Positions 33,391 to 42,466 of a stretch of 64,000 nt of DNA are shown piece after piece; position 1 is the first letter of the stretch, and the number at the start of each line of letters is the position of its first letter. The DNA lies in NCBI GenBank assembly GCA_900540955.1, contig UQIF01000004.1, forward strand, positions 23,503-87,502, read 5' to 3'. Origin of the DNA: an uncultured Olsenella sp. GTDB taxonomy: Bacteria; Actinomycetota; Coriobacteriia; Coriobacteriales; Atopobiaceae. The notes beneath the pieces are model-generated. The model was not told where the DNA came from. It saw only the letters and a list, made by a program, of their open reading frames with translations, and ran no database searches. The position numbers and the translations under genes are program-made.

Positions 33391-33501
33391 TTAAGCGCGG
33401 CCCGAGAGACCAGCAAGGTGAGATGCTCCCTCAACTTGAGGGACACCCATACGCATGCTGGATGTCCTGTGCCGCGATTCAACGGTCAGGGCATCTTTTT
33501 T
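33391..33501 (+). promoter_or_regulatory. PyrR-type attenuator upstream of pyrR
   Basis: The leader contains GAGAGACCAGCAAGGTGAGA (33406-33425), resembling PyrR-binding loops, a small palindrome CCCTCAACTTGAGGG, and a terminator: GATGTCCTG (33461-33469) with CAGGGCATC (33487-33495), then TTTTTTT. In known systems PyrR bound to UMP favours the terminator. The exact antiterminator pairing is not worked out here. Confidence 0.65.
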
Positions 33502-33516
33502 GTCGAAGGGAGTCCC

Positions 33517-34086
33517 ATGGAAGAGGCCAAGCTCAAGGCCCAGATCATGGACGAGCAGGCGATGGGCCGAGCCCTCACCCGTATCGCCCACGAGGTCATC
33601 GAGCGCAACGAGGGAGCCGAGGGAATCGGCATCGTCGGCATCGTGAGCAGGGGAGCGGTCATCGCCCCGATGCTGGCGGACGAGATCGAGAAGATCGAGG
33701 GCATTCGCCCGCCGGTGGGCACGCTGGACATCAGCTTCTACCGCGACGATGTCAGCCGCGCGATCGCCCCGGTCCTGCACAGCACCAACATCCCGTTCAA
33801 CGTCGATGAGCGCGACATCATCCTCGTGGACGACGTCCTGTACACGGGCCGCACCATCCGCTCCGCCCTCGACGCGCTGATCGACTATGGCCGCCCCAAG
33901 ACGGTCCAGCTCGCCGTGATGGTCGACCGCGGCCACCGCGAGCTCCCCATCCGCGCCGACTACGTCGGCAAGAACGTCCCGTCCTCTCGCGACGAGGACG
34001 TTCGCGTCAACATCAAGCCCAGCGACGACACCACTTCCGTCGAGATCTGGACCAAGCCGAGCAAGCACAACGGAGGTGCGCAGTAA
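33517..34086 (+). CDS. pyrR: Pyrimidine operon regulator / uracil phosphoribosyltransferase
   Basis: 189 residues; binds pyr leader RNA and has weak uracil phosphoribosyltransferase activity in known members. PRPP-binding motif IILVDDVLYTGRTIRSAL and SRGAVIAPMLA. ATG with GAAGGGAG upstream. First gene of the pyrRBCKDF operon; its stop overlaps the pyrB start (TAATG). Confidence 0.96.
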   Translation: MEEAKLKAQIMDEQAMGRALTRIAHEVIERNEGAEGIGIVGIVSRGAVIAPMLADEIEKIEGIRPPVGTLDISFYRDDVSRAIAPVLHSTNIPFNVDERDIILVDDVLYTGRTIRSALDALIDYGRPKTVQLAVMVDRGHRELPIRADYVGKNVPSSRDEDVRVNIKPSDDTTSVEIWTKPSKHNGGAQ

Positions 34087-35021
34087 TGCTCTCAGTCAAG
34101 CACCTGATCGACACCACGAGCCTCACCGAGGACGACATCTATCAGATCCTCGATACCGCTCGCGCGTTCGAGGACGTCAACAACCGCGCCATCAAGAAGG
34201 TCCCCGCCCTTCGTGGCCGCACGATCGTGAACCTCTTCCTGGAGCCCTCGACCCGCACGAAGTCTTCCTTCGAGCTCGCCGAGAAGCGCCTTTCGGCGGA
34301 TTCCCTCTCCATGGGCGGCGCCACCTCCTCGGTGGTCAAGGGCGAGTCGCTCGCCGACACCATCCAGACGATCGACGCCATGAACGTCGACATGTTCGTT
34401 TGCCGCGCCAAGCTCGCCGGCACCCCGCAGAAGATCACCGAGCACACCGACGCTATCGTGATCAACGCCGGCGACGGCAAGCACCAGCACCCGACGCAGG
34501 CCATGCTCGATCTCTACACCATCCGCAAGCAGTTCGGCCACCTCGACGGCCTCAAGGTCGCCATCGTCGGCGACCTGTCGCACAGCCGCGTGTGCGGCTC
34601 GCTCGTGCCCGCGCTGAGGACCGTCGGCGCCGACGTTACCCTCGTCGGCCCCCCGACCTTCCAGGTCGACGACCCCGACTACTTCGGCGTGCCGCAGACG
34701 GCCGACTTCGACTCCGTGATCCCCGAGATGGACGTCGTCTACATGCTGCGCGTCCAGCTCGAGCGCATGGAGGGCGCCTCCATCCCGTCCCGCCGCGAGT
34801 ACAACCGCCTGTGGGGCCTCGACATGAGCCGCGTCGACAAGATGAAGCCCGAGGCCATCATCTGCCACCCCGGCCCGATGAACCGCGGCATGGAGATCAA
34901 CGCGGACGTCGCCGACTGCGCCCGCTCTAGGATTCTGACCCAGGTCAACGCCGGCGTGCTCACCCGCATGGCCGAGATGTACCTGCTGCTGGGAGGAGAG
35001 AACAATGGCATTTCTGCTTAA
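34086..35021 (+). CDS. pyrB: Aspartate carbamoyltransferase catalytic subunit
   Basis: 311 residues. Condenses carbamoyl phosphate and aspartate, second step of UMP synthesis. Carbamoyl-phosphate loop PSTRTKSSFE (about 54-63), HPTQAMLDLYTI, and MLRVQLERM. No pyrI regulatory gene follows. Overlaps pyrC by 17 bp. Confidence 0.96.
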   Translation: MLSVKHLIDTTSLTEDDIYQILDTARAFEDVNNRAIKKVPALRGRTIVNLFLEPSTRTKSSFELAEKRLSADSLSMGGATSSVVKGESLADTIQTIDAMNVDMFVCRAKLAGTPQKITEHTDAIVINAGDGKHQHPTQAMLDLYTIRKQFGHLDGLKVAIVGDLSHSRVCGSLVPALRTVGADVTLVGPPTFQVDDPDYFGVPQTADFDSVIPEMDVVYMLRVQLERMEGASIPSRREYNRLWGLDMSRVDKMKPEAIICHPGPMNRGMEINADVADCARSRILTQVNAGVLTRMAEMYLLLGGENNGISA

Positions 35022-36306
35022 GGGCGCCCACGTCGTCGACCCGCAGGTGGGGCTCGACGGCTTCCGCGACGTTTTGATCGATGACGGCAAGATCGCCGCC
35101 GTCTCCGAGGCCCTCGAGGCCCCGGCCGGCGCCGAGGTCATCGACGCCCACGACAAGTACCTCGTCCCCGGCCTCGTGGACATGCACGTCCACTTCCGCG
35201 ATCCCGGCTTCGAGTACAAGGAGACCATCGAGACCGGCTCTGCGGCCGCGGTCCACGGCGGCTTCACCGACGTGGCAACCATGCCCAATACCGACCCCGT
35301 TACCGACACCGGCGCCGAGGTACGCTACCAGATTGACCGCGCCCACGCCGCCGGCCTGTGCCACGTGCGCCCCATCGGCGCCATGACGCGTGGCGAGAAG
35401 GGCGAGTCCTTGGCCGAGATCGGCGACATGGTCATCGAGGGCGCGAGCGCCTTCTCCGACGACGGCCACGGCGTCCAGTCCGCCGGCATGATGCGCACCT
35501 GTATGGAGTACATTGCCCAGTTCGACCGCGTCGCGCTCGCCCACTGCGAGATCGAGTCGCTCTCGGGCCACGGCGTCATCAACGAGGGCCGCGCCTCCAC
35601 GCGCCTCGGTATGTTCGGCTGGCCGGCGCTGGCCGAGGAGCTCGAGATCTACCGCGACATCGAGCTCGTCCGCCTCACCAACTGCCCGCTGCACATCTGC
35701 CACATCTCCACGCGCAAGGGTCTCGACCTCGTCCGCGCCGCAAAGGCCGACGGCCTGCCCGTCACATGCGAGGTCACGCCGCACCACCTGTTCCTGTGCG
35801 AGGACGACATCACCAACACCTACGACACGAACCTCAAGATGAACCCGCCGCTGCGCACGGCCGATGACGCCGCCGCGCTTCGTGAGGGCGTCCTCGACGG
35901 CTCCATCGACTGCATCGTCACCGACCACGCGCCGCACGCCCCGCACGAGAAGGACTGCGAGTGGGAGATCAGCTTCTTCGGCATCGTGGGCCTCGAGACC
36001 TCGCTTCCGCTCATGCTGCAGAACCTCGTCGACACCGGCAAGATGAGCTGGTCGCGCCTCGTCGAGGTCATGGCCGTTAACCCGCGCCGCCTGCTGCGCC
36101 TCGAGCCGGTGAGCATCGCCGAGGGCTCCGCCGCAGACCTCACCCTCATCGACCCCAAGAAGTCCGTTGAGATCACGCCCGAGTACCTCAAGAGCCGCTC
36201 CAAGAACTCCGCTTGGCTCGGCCAGACCCTCACGGGCGTCGCGACCGACGTCTGGGCCGGTGGCCGCCGCGTGCTTACCGATGGCGTCGTCACGCCCCAG
36301 CACTAG
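35005..36306 (+). CDS. pyrC: Dihydroorotase, class I
   Basis: 433 residues. Cyclises carbamoyl aspartate to dihydroorotate. Metal-binding DMHVHFRDPG (about 58-67) and the later histidines of HCEIE, HICHIST and catalytic Asp in VTDHAPHAP. The length and type are those of Gram-positive operon-encoded enzymes. Confidence 0.95.
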   Translation: MAFLLKGAHVVDPQVGLDGFRDVLIDDGKIAAVSEALEAPAGAEVIDAHDKYLVPGLVDMHVHFRDPGFEYKETIETGSAAAVHGGFTDVATMPNTDPVTDTGAEVRYQIDRAHAAGLCHVRPIGAMTRGEKGESLAEIGDMVIEGASAFSDDGHGVQSAGMMRTCMEYIAQFDRVALAHCEIESLSGHGVINEGRASTRLGMFGWPALAEELEIYRDIELVRLTNCPLHICHISTRKGLDLVRAAKADGLPVTCEVTPHHLFLCEDDITNTYDTNLKMNPPLRTADDAAALREGVLDGSIDCIVTDHAPHAPHEKDCEWEISFFGIVGLETSLPLMLQNLVDTGKMSWSRLVEVMAVNPRRLLRLEPVSIAEGSAADLTLIDPKKSVEITPEYLKSRSKNSAWLGQTLTGVATDVWAGGRRVLTDGVVTPQH

Positions 36307-36315
36307 GGGACGCAG

Positions 36316-37107
36316 ATGACCCTCATGTCCAGGGTGCGCGAGCACACCTATACAGTGGTCGAGAACGAGGCGGTCGGCGACGGCATCTGGCGCATGGTCT
36401 TTCGCGCACCAAAGCTCGCCGGCTCCCTTGAGCCCGGTCAGTTCATGAACTTCCGCGTTCCCGGCGCCAAACAGATTCTGCGCGTGCCCCTCTCGTTCGC
36501 CTCCGCGGACGTCGAGTCCGGCACCGTCGAGATCGTCTACGCGGTCGTCGGCGATGCCACCCGCGTCCTCACCAAGATGGCGGCAGGCGAGTCCTCCTCC
36601 GTCCTGGGCCCCTCCGGAAACGGATGGGCCGTCCGCGAGGGCCAGGGCCGCTCGGTCGTCGTCGGCGGCGGCGTGGGCGCCCCTCCGGCCGTCGCCGCGG
36701 CGGGGCTTCTTGCAAAGAAGGGCGTCGCCTTCGACGGCGTGCTCGGCGCGCAGACCGCCTCCAAGCTCTGGGGCGTCGACCGCCTCGCCGAGCTCGGCGC
36801 AGGTCAGGCGCTCGCCACGACCGACGACGGGTCCTTCGGCATCAAGGGCTTTACCACCGACGCCCTGCGCGAGCTGCTTTCGCAGGGAGACTACGACACG
36901 GTCTACACCTGCGGCCCGCAGGTCATGATGCGAGGCGTCGCCGCGATCTGCCGCGAGTCGGGTATCAAGTGCCAGGTTTCCATGGAGCGCATGATGTCGT
37001 GCGGTTTCGGCGCGTGCAACACCTGCAACGTGCTCATGGCCGACGGCACCTACAAGTCGTGCTGCATGAACGGTCCCGTCTTCGACGCCGAGGAGGTGGC
37101 GTGGTAA
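36316..37107 (+). CDS. pyrK: Dihydroorotate dehydrogenase electron-transfer subunit
   Basis: 263 residues. FAD- and [2Fe-2S]-containing subunit that passes electrons from PyrD to NAD+. N-terminal FAD barrel (PGQFMNFRVPG, RVPLSFAS), NAD-binding region (VVVGGGVGAPP) and C-terminal cluster motif SCGFGACNTCNV ... SCCMNGPVF supplying four cysteines. Marks the class 1B enzyme. GGGGACG upstream of the ATG. Confidence 0.95.
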   Translation: MTLMSRVREHTYTVVENEAVGDGIWRMVFRAPKLAGSLEPGQFMNFRVPGAKQILRVPLSFASADVESGTVEIVYAVVGDATRVLTKMAAGESSSVLGPSGNGWAVREGQGRSVVVGGGVGAPPAVAAAGLLAKKGVAFDGVLGAQTASKLWGVDRLAELGAGQALATTDDGSFGIKGFTTDALRELLSQGDYDTVYTCGPQVMMRGVAAICRESGIKCQVSMERMMSCGFGACNTCNVLMADGTYKSCCMNGPVFDAEEVAW

Positions 37108-38036
37108 TGGAGGAGAGCTCCGTGAACATGGCCGTCGACCTCGGCGGCGTGAAGATGCAAAACCCTGTCAACACCGCGTCGGGCACCTTCGGCTTCGGCT
37201 GGCAGTTCGAGGGCTTCTTCGACGTGTCGCGCCTCGGCGCTATCACGACGAAGGGATGCTCCGCCGAGCCTTGGCTCGGCAACCCCGAGCCCCGCATGTG
37301 CGAGGTCCCCTCCGGCATGATGAACACCGTCGGCCTCGCCAACCCCGGCGTCGCAGGCATGCTCGGCGCCTGCGGCGACTATCTCCGCGAGCTCGAGGGC
37401 CGCGGCTGCCGCGTGATCTTGCAGGCGGCCGGCCACTCCCACGAGGAGTACATCGCCGCCGTCGAGAAGATCGAGGAGCTCGCGCCGTGGTGCTCCGGCA
37501 TCGAGCTCAACATCTCCTGCCCCAACATCGCGCGCGGAGGCGCCCTTGTGGGCGGCACCCCGGAGTCCGCCTCCGAGGTCGTCGAAGCGGTTCGCGACCG
37601 CGTGCATAGGCCCCTCTTGGTAAAGATGGCCCCGGTGCGCGTGCCCGAGATCGCCCGCGCGTGCGAGGCGGCGGGCGCGGACGCCCTGTGCCTCATCAAC
37701 ACCATTAACGGCATGCACCTTAACGTGCATACGCGCAGGAGCATGCTCTCCAAGCCCACCGGCGGCGTCTCCGGCCCCGCTATCCACGCCATCGCCGTTC
37801 GCATGGTGTGGGAGGCCGCCAATGCCGTGAAGATCCCCGTCAATGGCATGGGCGGCGTCGCCACGTGGGAGGACGCGGCCGAGATGATCTTGGCCGGCGC
37901 GACCTCCGTCACAGTGGGCACCGCGAGCTTCTACGACCCGACCGCGGCCGCAAAGATCGTGGACGGCCTTGCCGCCTGGGCAGCCGAGCAGGGAGTTTCC
38001 GACATCAACGAGTTGATTGGAGCCGTAGAATGCTGA
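37107..38036 (+). CDS. pyrD: Dihydroorotate dehydrogenase, class 1B catalytic subunit
   Basis: 309 residues; oxidises dihydroorotate to orotate with FMN. Catalytic Cys in LNISCPN (about 133), N-terminal NTASGTFGFG, and the FMN-phosphate loop NGMGGVATWEDA. Start overlaps the pyrK stop (TAATGG). Works as a heterotetramer with PyrK. Confidence 0.95.
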   Translation: MEESSVNMAVDLGGVKMQNPVNTASGTFGFGWQFEGFFDVSRLGAITTKGCSAEPWLGNPEPRMCEVPSGMMNTVGLANPGVAGMLGACGDYLRELEGRGCRVILQAAGHSHEEYIAAVEKIEELAPWCSGIELNISCPNIARGGALVGGTPESASEVVEAVRDRVHRPLLVKMAPVRVPEIARACEAAGADALCLINTINGMHLNVHTRRSMLSKPTGGVSGPAIHAIAVRMVWEAANAVKIPVNGMGGVATWEDAAEMILAGATSVTVGTASFYDPTAAAKIVDGLAAWAAEQGVSDINELIGAVEC

Positions 38037-38752
38037 CGTACGAGCAAGCCTCCGACAAGGTCATCATCGCGCTCGACTGCAGCCGCGAGCGCGCCTTCGA
38101 GCTCGCCGACATGCTCGCCGGTAAAGCCACCTGGGTCAAGGTCGGCATGACGCTTTTCTATGCCGAGGGCCCGTCGATCGTCGCGGCCATGCGCGAGCGC
38201 GGCCTCAAGGTCTTCCTCGACCTCAAGGTCCACGATATTCCGTTCCAGGTCCAGGGCGCCGTGCGCTCCGCCTCCATGACGGGCGCCGACATCATCTCGA
38301 TCCACGGCCTGGGCACCGCCCCCATGGTCGAGGCGGCCCGCAAGGGCGCCGAGGAGGCCGCCGGCGAGCGCGGCGGCGACCGCACGCGACTCGTCGCGAT
38401 CTCGGTCCTCACGAGCATGGACCAGGAGGCCCTCGCCTCCATCGGCGTTACGGGCACCGTCGCCGAGGAGGTCAGCCGCCTGGCAAGCCTGGCCTACGGC
38501 GCCGGTTCCGACGGCATCGTGTGCTCCCCGCAGGAGGCCTCCGAGATGCGCGCTCTTCTTGGCCCGGACGCCCTCATCGTGACCCCGGGCGTTCGACCGG
38601 CGGGAGCCGCCGTCGGCGATCAGAAGCGCATCGCCACCCCGGCGGCCGCCATCAAGGCCGGTGCTTCCAAGCTCGTCATCGGCCGTCCGATCACCGGCGC
38701 CGACGACCCTGTGGCCGCATTCGACGCAATCGTCGAGGAGCTCATGGCCTAG
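38030..38752 (+). CDS. pyrF: Orotidine 5'-phosphate decarboxylase
   Basis: 240 residues; makes UMP from OMP. Catalytic tetrad region FLDLKVHDIPFQV, N-terminal IIALDC, phosphate-binding TPGVRP and KLVIGRPITGA. Overlaps pyrD by 7 bp. pyrE (orotate phosphoribosyltransferase) and carAB are not in this operon and must be elsewhere. Confidence 0.96.
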   Translation: MLTYEQASDKVIIALDCSRERAFELADMLAGKATWVKVGMTLFYAEGPSIVAAMRERGLKVFLDLKVHDIPFQVQGAVRSASMTGADIISIHGLGTAPMVEAARKGAEEAAGERGGDRTRLVAISVLTSMDQEALASIGVTGTVAEEVSRLASLAYGAGSDGIVCSPQEASEMRALLGPDALIVTPGVRPAGAAVGDQKRIATPAAAIKAGASKLVIGRPITGADDPVAAFDAIVEELMA

Positions 38753-38778
38753 CGCATAAGCCCATATAAGCTGCTTGC

Positions 38779-38821
38779 GGGGTCGCCTGGGGTCTTATAG
38801 ACTCCCCAGGCGGCCCCGTTT
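38779..38821 (+). terminator. Terminator of the pyr operon
   Basis: GGGGTCGCCTGGGG (38779-38792) with CCCCAGGCGGCCCC (38804-38817), then GTTT. Strong stem, short T-run. Confidence 0.7.
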
Positions 38822-38895
38822 GCGCTGCTTGTGGCGCATATTTGCCCGGTTATGAAAAAGTTATAGCCGCTGAGCTGCTCTTTTTCGATTTCTTC

Positions 38896-38924
38896 TTGCA
38901 ATTGAGCAGGTAAATGGGCATAGT
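38896..38924 (+). promoter_or_regulatory. Promoter of mihF-gmk-rpoZ-thiI
   Basis: TTGCAA (38896-38901), 17-bp spacer, CATAGT (38919-38924). The leader then has a GC palindrome CGGCGCGCGCCG followed by ACTGCTTTTTT, a possible attenuator. Confidence 0.5.
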
Positions 38925-38999
38925 AATTACCCGGAAAGTCGAGCGCCCCGATACGGCGCGCGCCGACTGCTTTTTTAGCAGCAATGTTTGGAGGACACA

Positions 39000-39308
39000 A
39001 TGGCTCTACCTCAGCTTACTCCCGAGCAGCGCAAGGCCGCACTCGAGAAGGCCGCCCAGGCCCGTCACGAGCGCGCTGAGCTCCGTGAGAAGATCAAGTC
39101 CGGCAAGGTCTCCCTCGCCGAGGTTCTCGATTCCGACGACCCCATCGCCAACCGCATGAAGGTCTCCGCCCTCATCGAGTCTCTCCCCGGCTACGGCAAG
39201 GCCAAGGCCGCCAAGATCATGGATGAGCTGGGCATTTCCGCCACCCGTCGCGTCAAGGGCCTCGGCGCCCGTCAGCGCGAGCAGCTCATCGAGGCGCTCT
39301 CCAAGTAA
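39000..39308 (+). CDS. mihF: Integration host factor, actinobacterial type
   Basis: 102 residues; nucleoid-associated DNA-binding protein unrelated to proteobacterial IHF. Start at ATG 39000 with TTGGAGG upstream. Helical N-terminus with LTPEQRKAALEKAA, then the H2TH-like LIESLPGYGKAKAAKIMDEL block and a C-terminal GARQREQLIEAL. The pyrF-mihF-gmk-rpoZ order is characteristic of Actinomycetota. Confidence 0.94.
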   Translation: MALPQLTPEQRKAALEKAAQARHERAELREKIKSGKVSLAEVLDSDDPIANRMKVSALIESLPGYGKAKAAKIMDELGISATRRVKGLGARQREQLIEALSK

Positions 39309-39887
39309 GTGGCTAGGACTCCGCATCTCTTCGTCGTTTCCGGACCGTCAGGAGTGGGCAAGGGCACGCTGGTCGCAAAGCTGCGGCAGCGGGTTCCTGG
39401 CCTGGGCCTGACGGTCTCGGCCACCACGAGGAGCCCCCGGGAGGGGGAGATCGATGGCGTCCACTATCACTTCCTTTCGGATGAGGAGTTCAGCCGCCGC
39501 GTCGAGGCCGGCGAGTTCCTCGAGTGGGCCCATGTCCATGGCCACTGCTACGGTACGCTCAAGAGCGAGGTCAGCCGCATCTTCGGCGAAGGCCATTCCG
39601 TCGTCCTCGAGATCGACGTGCAGGGCGGCTTGAATGTGCGCAAGGTCTGGCCGGGCGCCGTCCTCGTGTTCATCGAGCCTCCTTCCGCAGAGGAGCTTGA
39701 GCGCAGGCTTCGGGGCCGCGGCACTGAGGACGAGGCGAGCATCGAGCTGCGCCTCAGCAACGCCGCTGCCGAGATGGCCGTTGCGCCGTCATACGACGAG
39801 CGCATCGTCAACGACGACCTCGACCGAGCGGTCGGCGAGCTCGCCGACCTCATTGATTCATACGAGACGAAGGAAAGGTCTCTTTAG
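39309..39887 (+). CDS. gmk: Guanylate kinase
   Basis: 192 residues; GMP to GDP. GTG start directly after the mihF stop. P-loop VSGPSGVGKGT (about 8-18), STTRSPREGEIDGVHY-type GMP-binding block (TTRSPREGE) and FLEWAHVHGHCYGT. Confidence 0.95.
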   Translation: MARTPHLFVVSGPSGVGKGTLVAKLRQRVPGLGLTVSATTRSPREGEIDGVHYHFLSDEEFSRRVEAGEFLEWAHVHGHCYGTLKSEVSRIFGEGHSVVLEIDVQGGLNVRKVWPGAVLVFIEPPSAEELERRLRGRGTEDEASIELRLSNAAAEMAVAPSYDERIVNDDLDRAVGELADLIDSYETKERSL

Positions 39888-40172
39888 ATGTCCGTCACCA
39901 AGCCCAGCATCGATACCCTGCTCGAGAAGACCGAGCACAACCCGTTCCTGCTATGCTCCATCGCGTCCAAGCGCGCCTGCGACATCAACAACATGATTCG
40001 CGGCCAGCACCTGCGCGTGACCGCCATCCAGGACTTCGACGACATCACCACCGTCGTCTCCGGCAAGGACACCGTCTCCATCGCCATGGAGGAGATCGAG
40101 TCCGGCACCCTGGGCTTCGTCAAGGAAGAGTTTGACGAGGACATCAAGGGCGCCAACACCATCTCTCTTTAA
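39888..40172 (+). CDS. rpoZ: RNA polymerase omega subunit
   Basis: 94 residues; small subunit that stabilises the beta' subunit. Motif LLEKTEHNPFLLCSIASKRACDINNMI region (seen as NPFLLCSIASKRA) and a short acidic C-terminus. Immediately follows gmk. The coaBC-metK genes that usually come next in Actinomycetota are absent. Confidence 0.93.
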   Translation: MSVTKPSIDTLLEKTEHNPFLLCSIASKRACDINNMIRGQHLRVTAIQDFDDITTVVSGKDTVSIAMEEIESGTLGFVKEEFDEDIKGANTISL

Positions 40173-40175
40173 GCC

Positions 40176-41432
40176 ATGACGGAAAGACTCTGCCTCGTTC
40201 ATTACCACGAGATCGGGCTCAAGGGCAAGAACCGCTCAACCTTCGAGAACCAGCTCGTGACCAATCTCCATAGGGCCCTGCGCGACTTCGAGGTGCGCAA
40301 CATCCAGCGTATCTCGGGTTATGTGGTCGTCGAGTCCGAGGACCGCCAGGCATCTGAGGCTATGGCGGCGGCCATCAGGCGCGTGCCCGGCGTGGCCCGC
40401 GTCTCGCTCGCGTACAAATGCGGCCTTGATGAGCAGGAGTTCATCGCCGCCGCCATTCGAGCGATGGGGGAGGCCGGCGACTTCACGAGCTTCAAGGTGC
40501 ATGCTCGCCGAAGCTCCACCACCTATGAGCGCCATACCCTCGAGATGAACCAGCTCGTCGGCTCGGCTCTTTGCGAGGCGTTCCCGGAAAAGAAGGTCGA
40601 CGTCCACAACCCCGACGTCACCGTCGTGGTCCATGTCGTCCAGGGCTCCACCTACGTCTACGCGGCCTCCGCCCCCGGCGTCGGCGGGCTTCCCGTAGGC
40701 ACTGCCGGCAAGGTCGTCACGCTGCTTTCGAGCGGCTTCGACTCGCCGGTGGCCACCTGGATGGTCGGCCGCCGCGGTGCCATCTGCGTTCCGGTGCACT
40801 TCTCCGGACGCCCGCAGACCTCCGACACGAGCGAGTGGCTCTGCGACGACATCGTGGAGGCCCTCGCGCCTTCCGGCGTCGTCGGGCGCCTCTATGTGTG
40901 CCCGTTCGGCGACAAGCAGCGCGAGATCTCGCTCGCGGTGCCCCAGAGCCTTCGCATCATCATGTATCGCCGCCTGATGTTCCAGGTCGCGGAGCGCGTG
41001 GCCGCCCTCGAGGGCGCCAAGGCGCTCGTTACCGGCGAGTCGCTCGGCCAGGTCGCCTCGCAGACCCTCGAGAACATCTGGGCCGTCGACGAGTGCGTCC
41101 AGATCCCGGTCCTGCGGCCGCTCATCGGCTCCGACAAGCAGGAGATCATTCATCGTGCCGAGCAGATCGGCACCTACGACATCTCGTGCCAGACGGCGCC
41201 CGACTGCTGCACGCTCTTCATGCCTCGTCGCCCCGAGACCCATGCGCGCCTCGACCAGGTCCATGAGGCTTGGGAGAGCTTCGATCACGAGGCGATGCTT
41301 GAGGACCTCATCGCGAATATCGAGTACAAGGACTTCAGCCAGTGCCCGAGCTACCATGCGCCGCGCGGCAGGCTTCGCGCGCACCACAACGAGCTCGGCC
41401 CCTCGCCCGAGAAGTCGGCTCCCGAGGAGTAG
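40176..41432 (+). CDS. thiI: tRNA 4-thiouridine synthase ThiI
   Basis: 418 residues; adenylates U8 of tRNA and inserts sulfur, and in some bacteria supplies sulfur for thiamine. THUMP domain (about 50-165), PP-loop SSGFDSPVATW (about 185), and GESLGQVASQTLEN. It lacks a C-terminal rhodanese domain, so a separate persulfide carrier would be needed. Starts 3 bp after rpoZ. Confidence 0.94.
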   Translation: MTERLCLVHYHEIGLKGKNRSTFENQLVTNLHRALRDFEVRNIQRISGYVVVESEDRQASEAMAAAIRRVPGVARVSLAYKCGLDEQEFIAAAIRAMGEAGDFTSFKVHARRSSTTYERHTLEMNQLVGSALCEAFPEKKVDVHNPDVTVVVHVVQGSTYVYAASAPGVGGLPVGTAGKVVTLLSSGFDSPVATWMVGRRGAICVPVHFSGRPQTSDTSEWLCDDIVEALAPSGVVGRLYVCPFGDKQREISLAVPQSLRIIMYRRLMFQVAERVAALEGAKALVTGESLGQVASQTLENIWAVDECVQIPVLRPLIGSDKQEIIHRAEQIGTYDISCQTAPDCCTLFMPRRPETHARLDQVHEAWESFDHEAMLEDLIANIEYKDFSQCPSYHAPRGRLRAHHNELGPSPEKSAPEE

Positions 41433-41479
41433 CCCGAGCGTACATCCTCGCATCGATGCAAGGAGCTTCCGCAGAATTC

Positions 41480-41517
41480 AGCCCGCCCGCCTCATATATG
41501 GAGACGGGCGGGCTTTT
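41480..41517 (+). terminator. Terminator of thiI
   Basis: AGCCCGCCCG (41480-41489) with CGGGCGGGCT (41505-41514), then TTTT. Confidence 0.75.
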
Positions 41518-41758
41518 GCGTGGCGAGCGGGCTCGCTTATGCCGCGAGCGGAAACGGGCGCCGGAAGCCCGTCCTCCTTGCTTGGCGACATTGAGGCTAG
41601 CGGATCTGCGCGAATGGGGCCTGGGCTGCAAAGACGCTTAGTACGAGCAGTTTTCCGCCAGCGTTTGGCAAGAATAACGCAAGATGCGGTTGTGAAGCCA
41701 ACTTTTGCCGAGGTGCGGCGACGCGCCTTAGGGTGACGATATCGGCGGAGGTGGTCGT
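41518..41758. other. Non-coding stretch upstream of comEA
   Basis: About 240 bp with no convincing gene. A small hairpin ACGGGC/GCCCGT occurs near 41553-41571. No promoter with good -35/-10 boxes is seen; the comEA ribosome site GGCGGAGG is at the end. Confidence 0.4.
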
Positions 41759-42466
41759 ATGGCTCAAGAAGGCCGCGCGCCCGGGCTCGGGGTGCGCCTA
41801 AGGCGCATGGCAAGAAGGTATGGATTCACAGGCGGGAAGGCCGCGACGGCCCTGCTCGTCGCGCTGCTCGCCGTTCTTGGCGTCGCGGGGGCGATCCTTT
41901 CCGCCATGCCGGCGGGGGTGGAGCTCTCGCGAGTCGCCGATGCCGGGCAACCGGTCGGCGGCGATTCGACCCTAGCGGGCGCGGCGGAGGAGGGGGCCGC
42001 CGCGGCGCCTCTCGTTGTCGTGCACGTGGACGGGGCCGTTGCCGCCCCGGGCGTGTACGAGCTCGCTGAGGACGCGCGCGTCAACGACGCGGTCGCGGCG
42101 GCTGGTGGGCTTCTGTCTGAGGCGGATACCTCGACCATCAACCTCGCGGCACCCGTGTCCGATGGCGCGAAGGTCCACATCCCCACATCCGAGGAGCTGA
42201 GCGCCGGCGCGCAGGCGATCCCCGGCGACTCTGGAGCCGGCGGCGTGCCCACGGGGGCCGCACCTGCCGCGCCCTCCCTCGTGAACATAAACACGGCGAC
42301 TCCTGAGGAGCTGCAGGGGCTCTCCGGCGTGGGCGAGGCGACGGCGGCGGCGATCATTGAGGACAGGCAGGCGAACGGGCCATTCGCGACCCCTGAGGAC
42401 CTCATGCGCGTCTCGGGCATAGGCGAGAAGAAATTCGCCAAGATCAAGGCCCATATCTGTGTCTAG
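41759..42466 (+). CDS. comEA: Competence protein ComEA (DNA receptor)
   Basis: 235 residues. N-terminal membrane anchor (about 25-48), an SLBB-like domain (VVHVDGAVAAPGVYEL), a low-complexity linker, and two helix-hairpin-helix motifs (INTATPEELQGLSGVGEATA; LMRVSGIGEKKFAKI). Binds DNA outside the membrane during uptake in transformable bacteria. The start of comEC overlaps its end. Confidence 0.92.
   Translation: MAQEGRAPGLGVRLRRMARRYGFTGGKAATALLVALLAVLGVAGAILSAMPAGVELSRVADAGQPVGGDSTLAGAAEEGAAAAPLVVVHVDGAVAAPGVYELAEDARVNDAVAAAGGLLSEADTSTINLAAPVSDGAKVHIPTSEELSAGAQAIPGDSGAGGVPTGAAPAAPSLVNINTATPEELQGLSGVGEATAAAIIEDRQANGPFATPEDLMRVSGIGEKKFAKIKAHICV

Noticed and set aside
41478..41813. Minus-strand frame upstream of comEA
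   Set aside because: Overlaps the thiI terminator and comEA start; arginine-rich nonsense translation.
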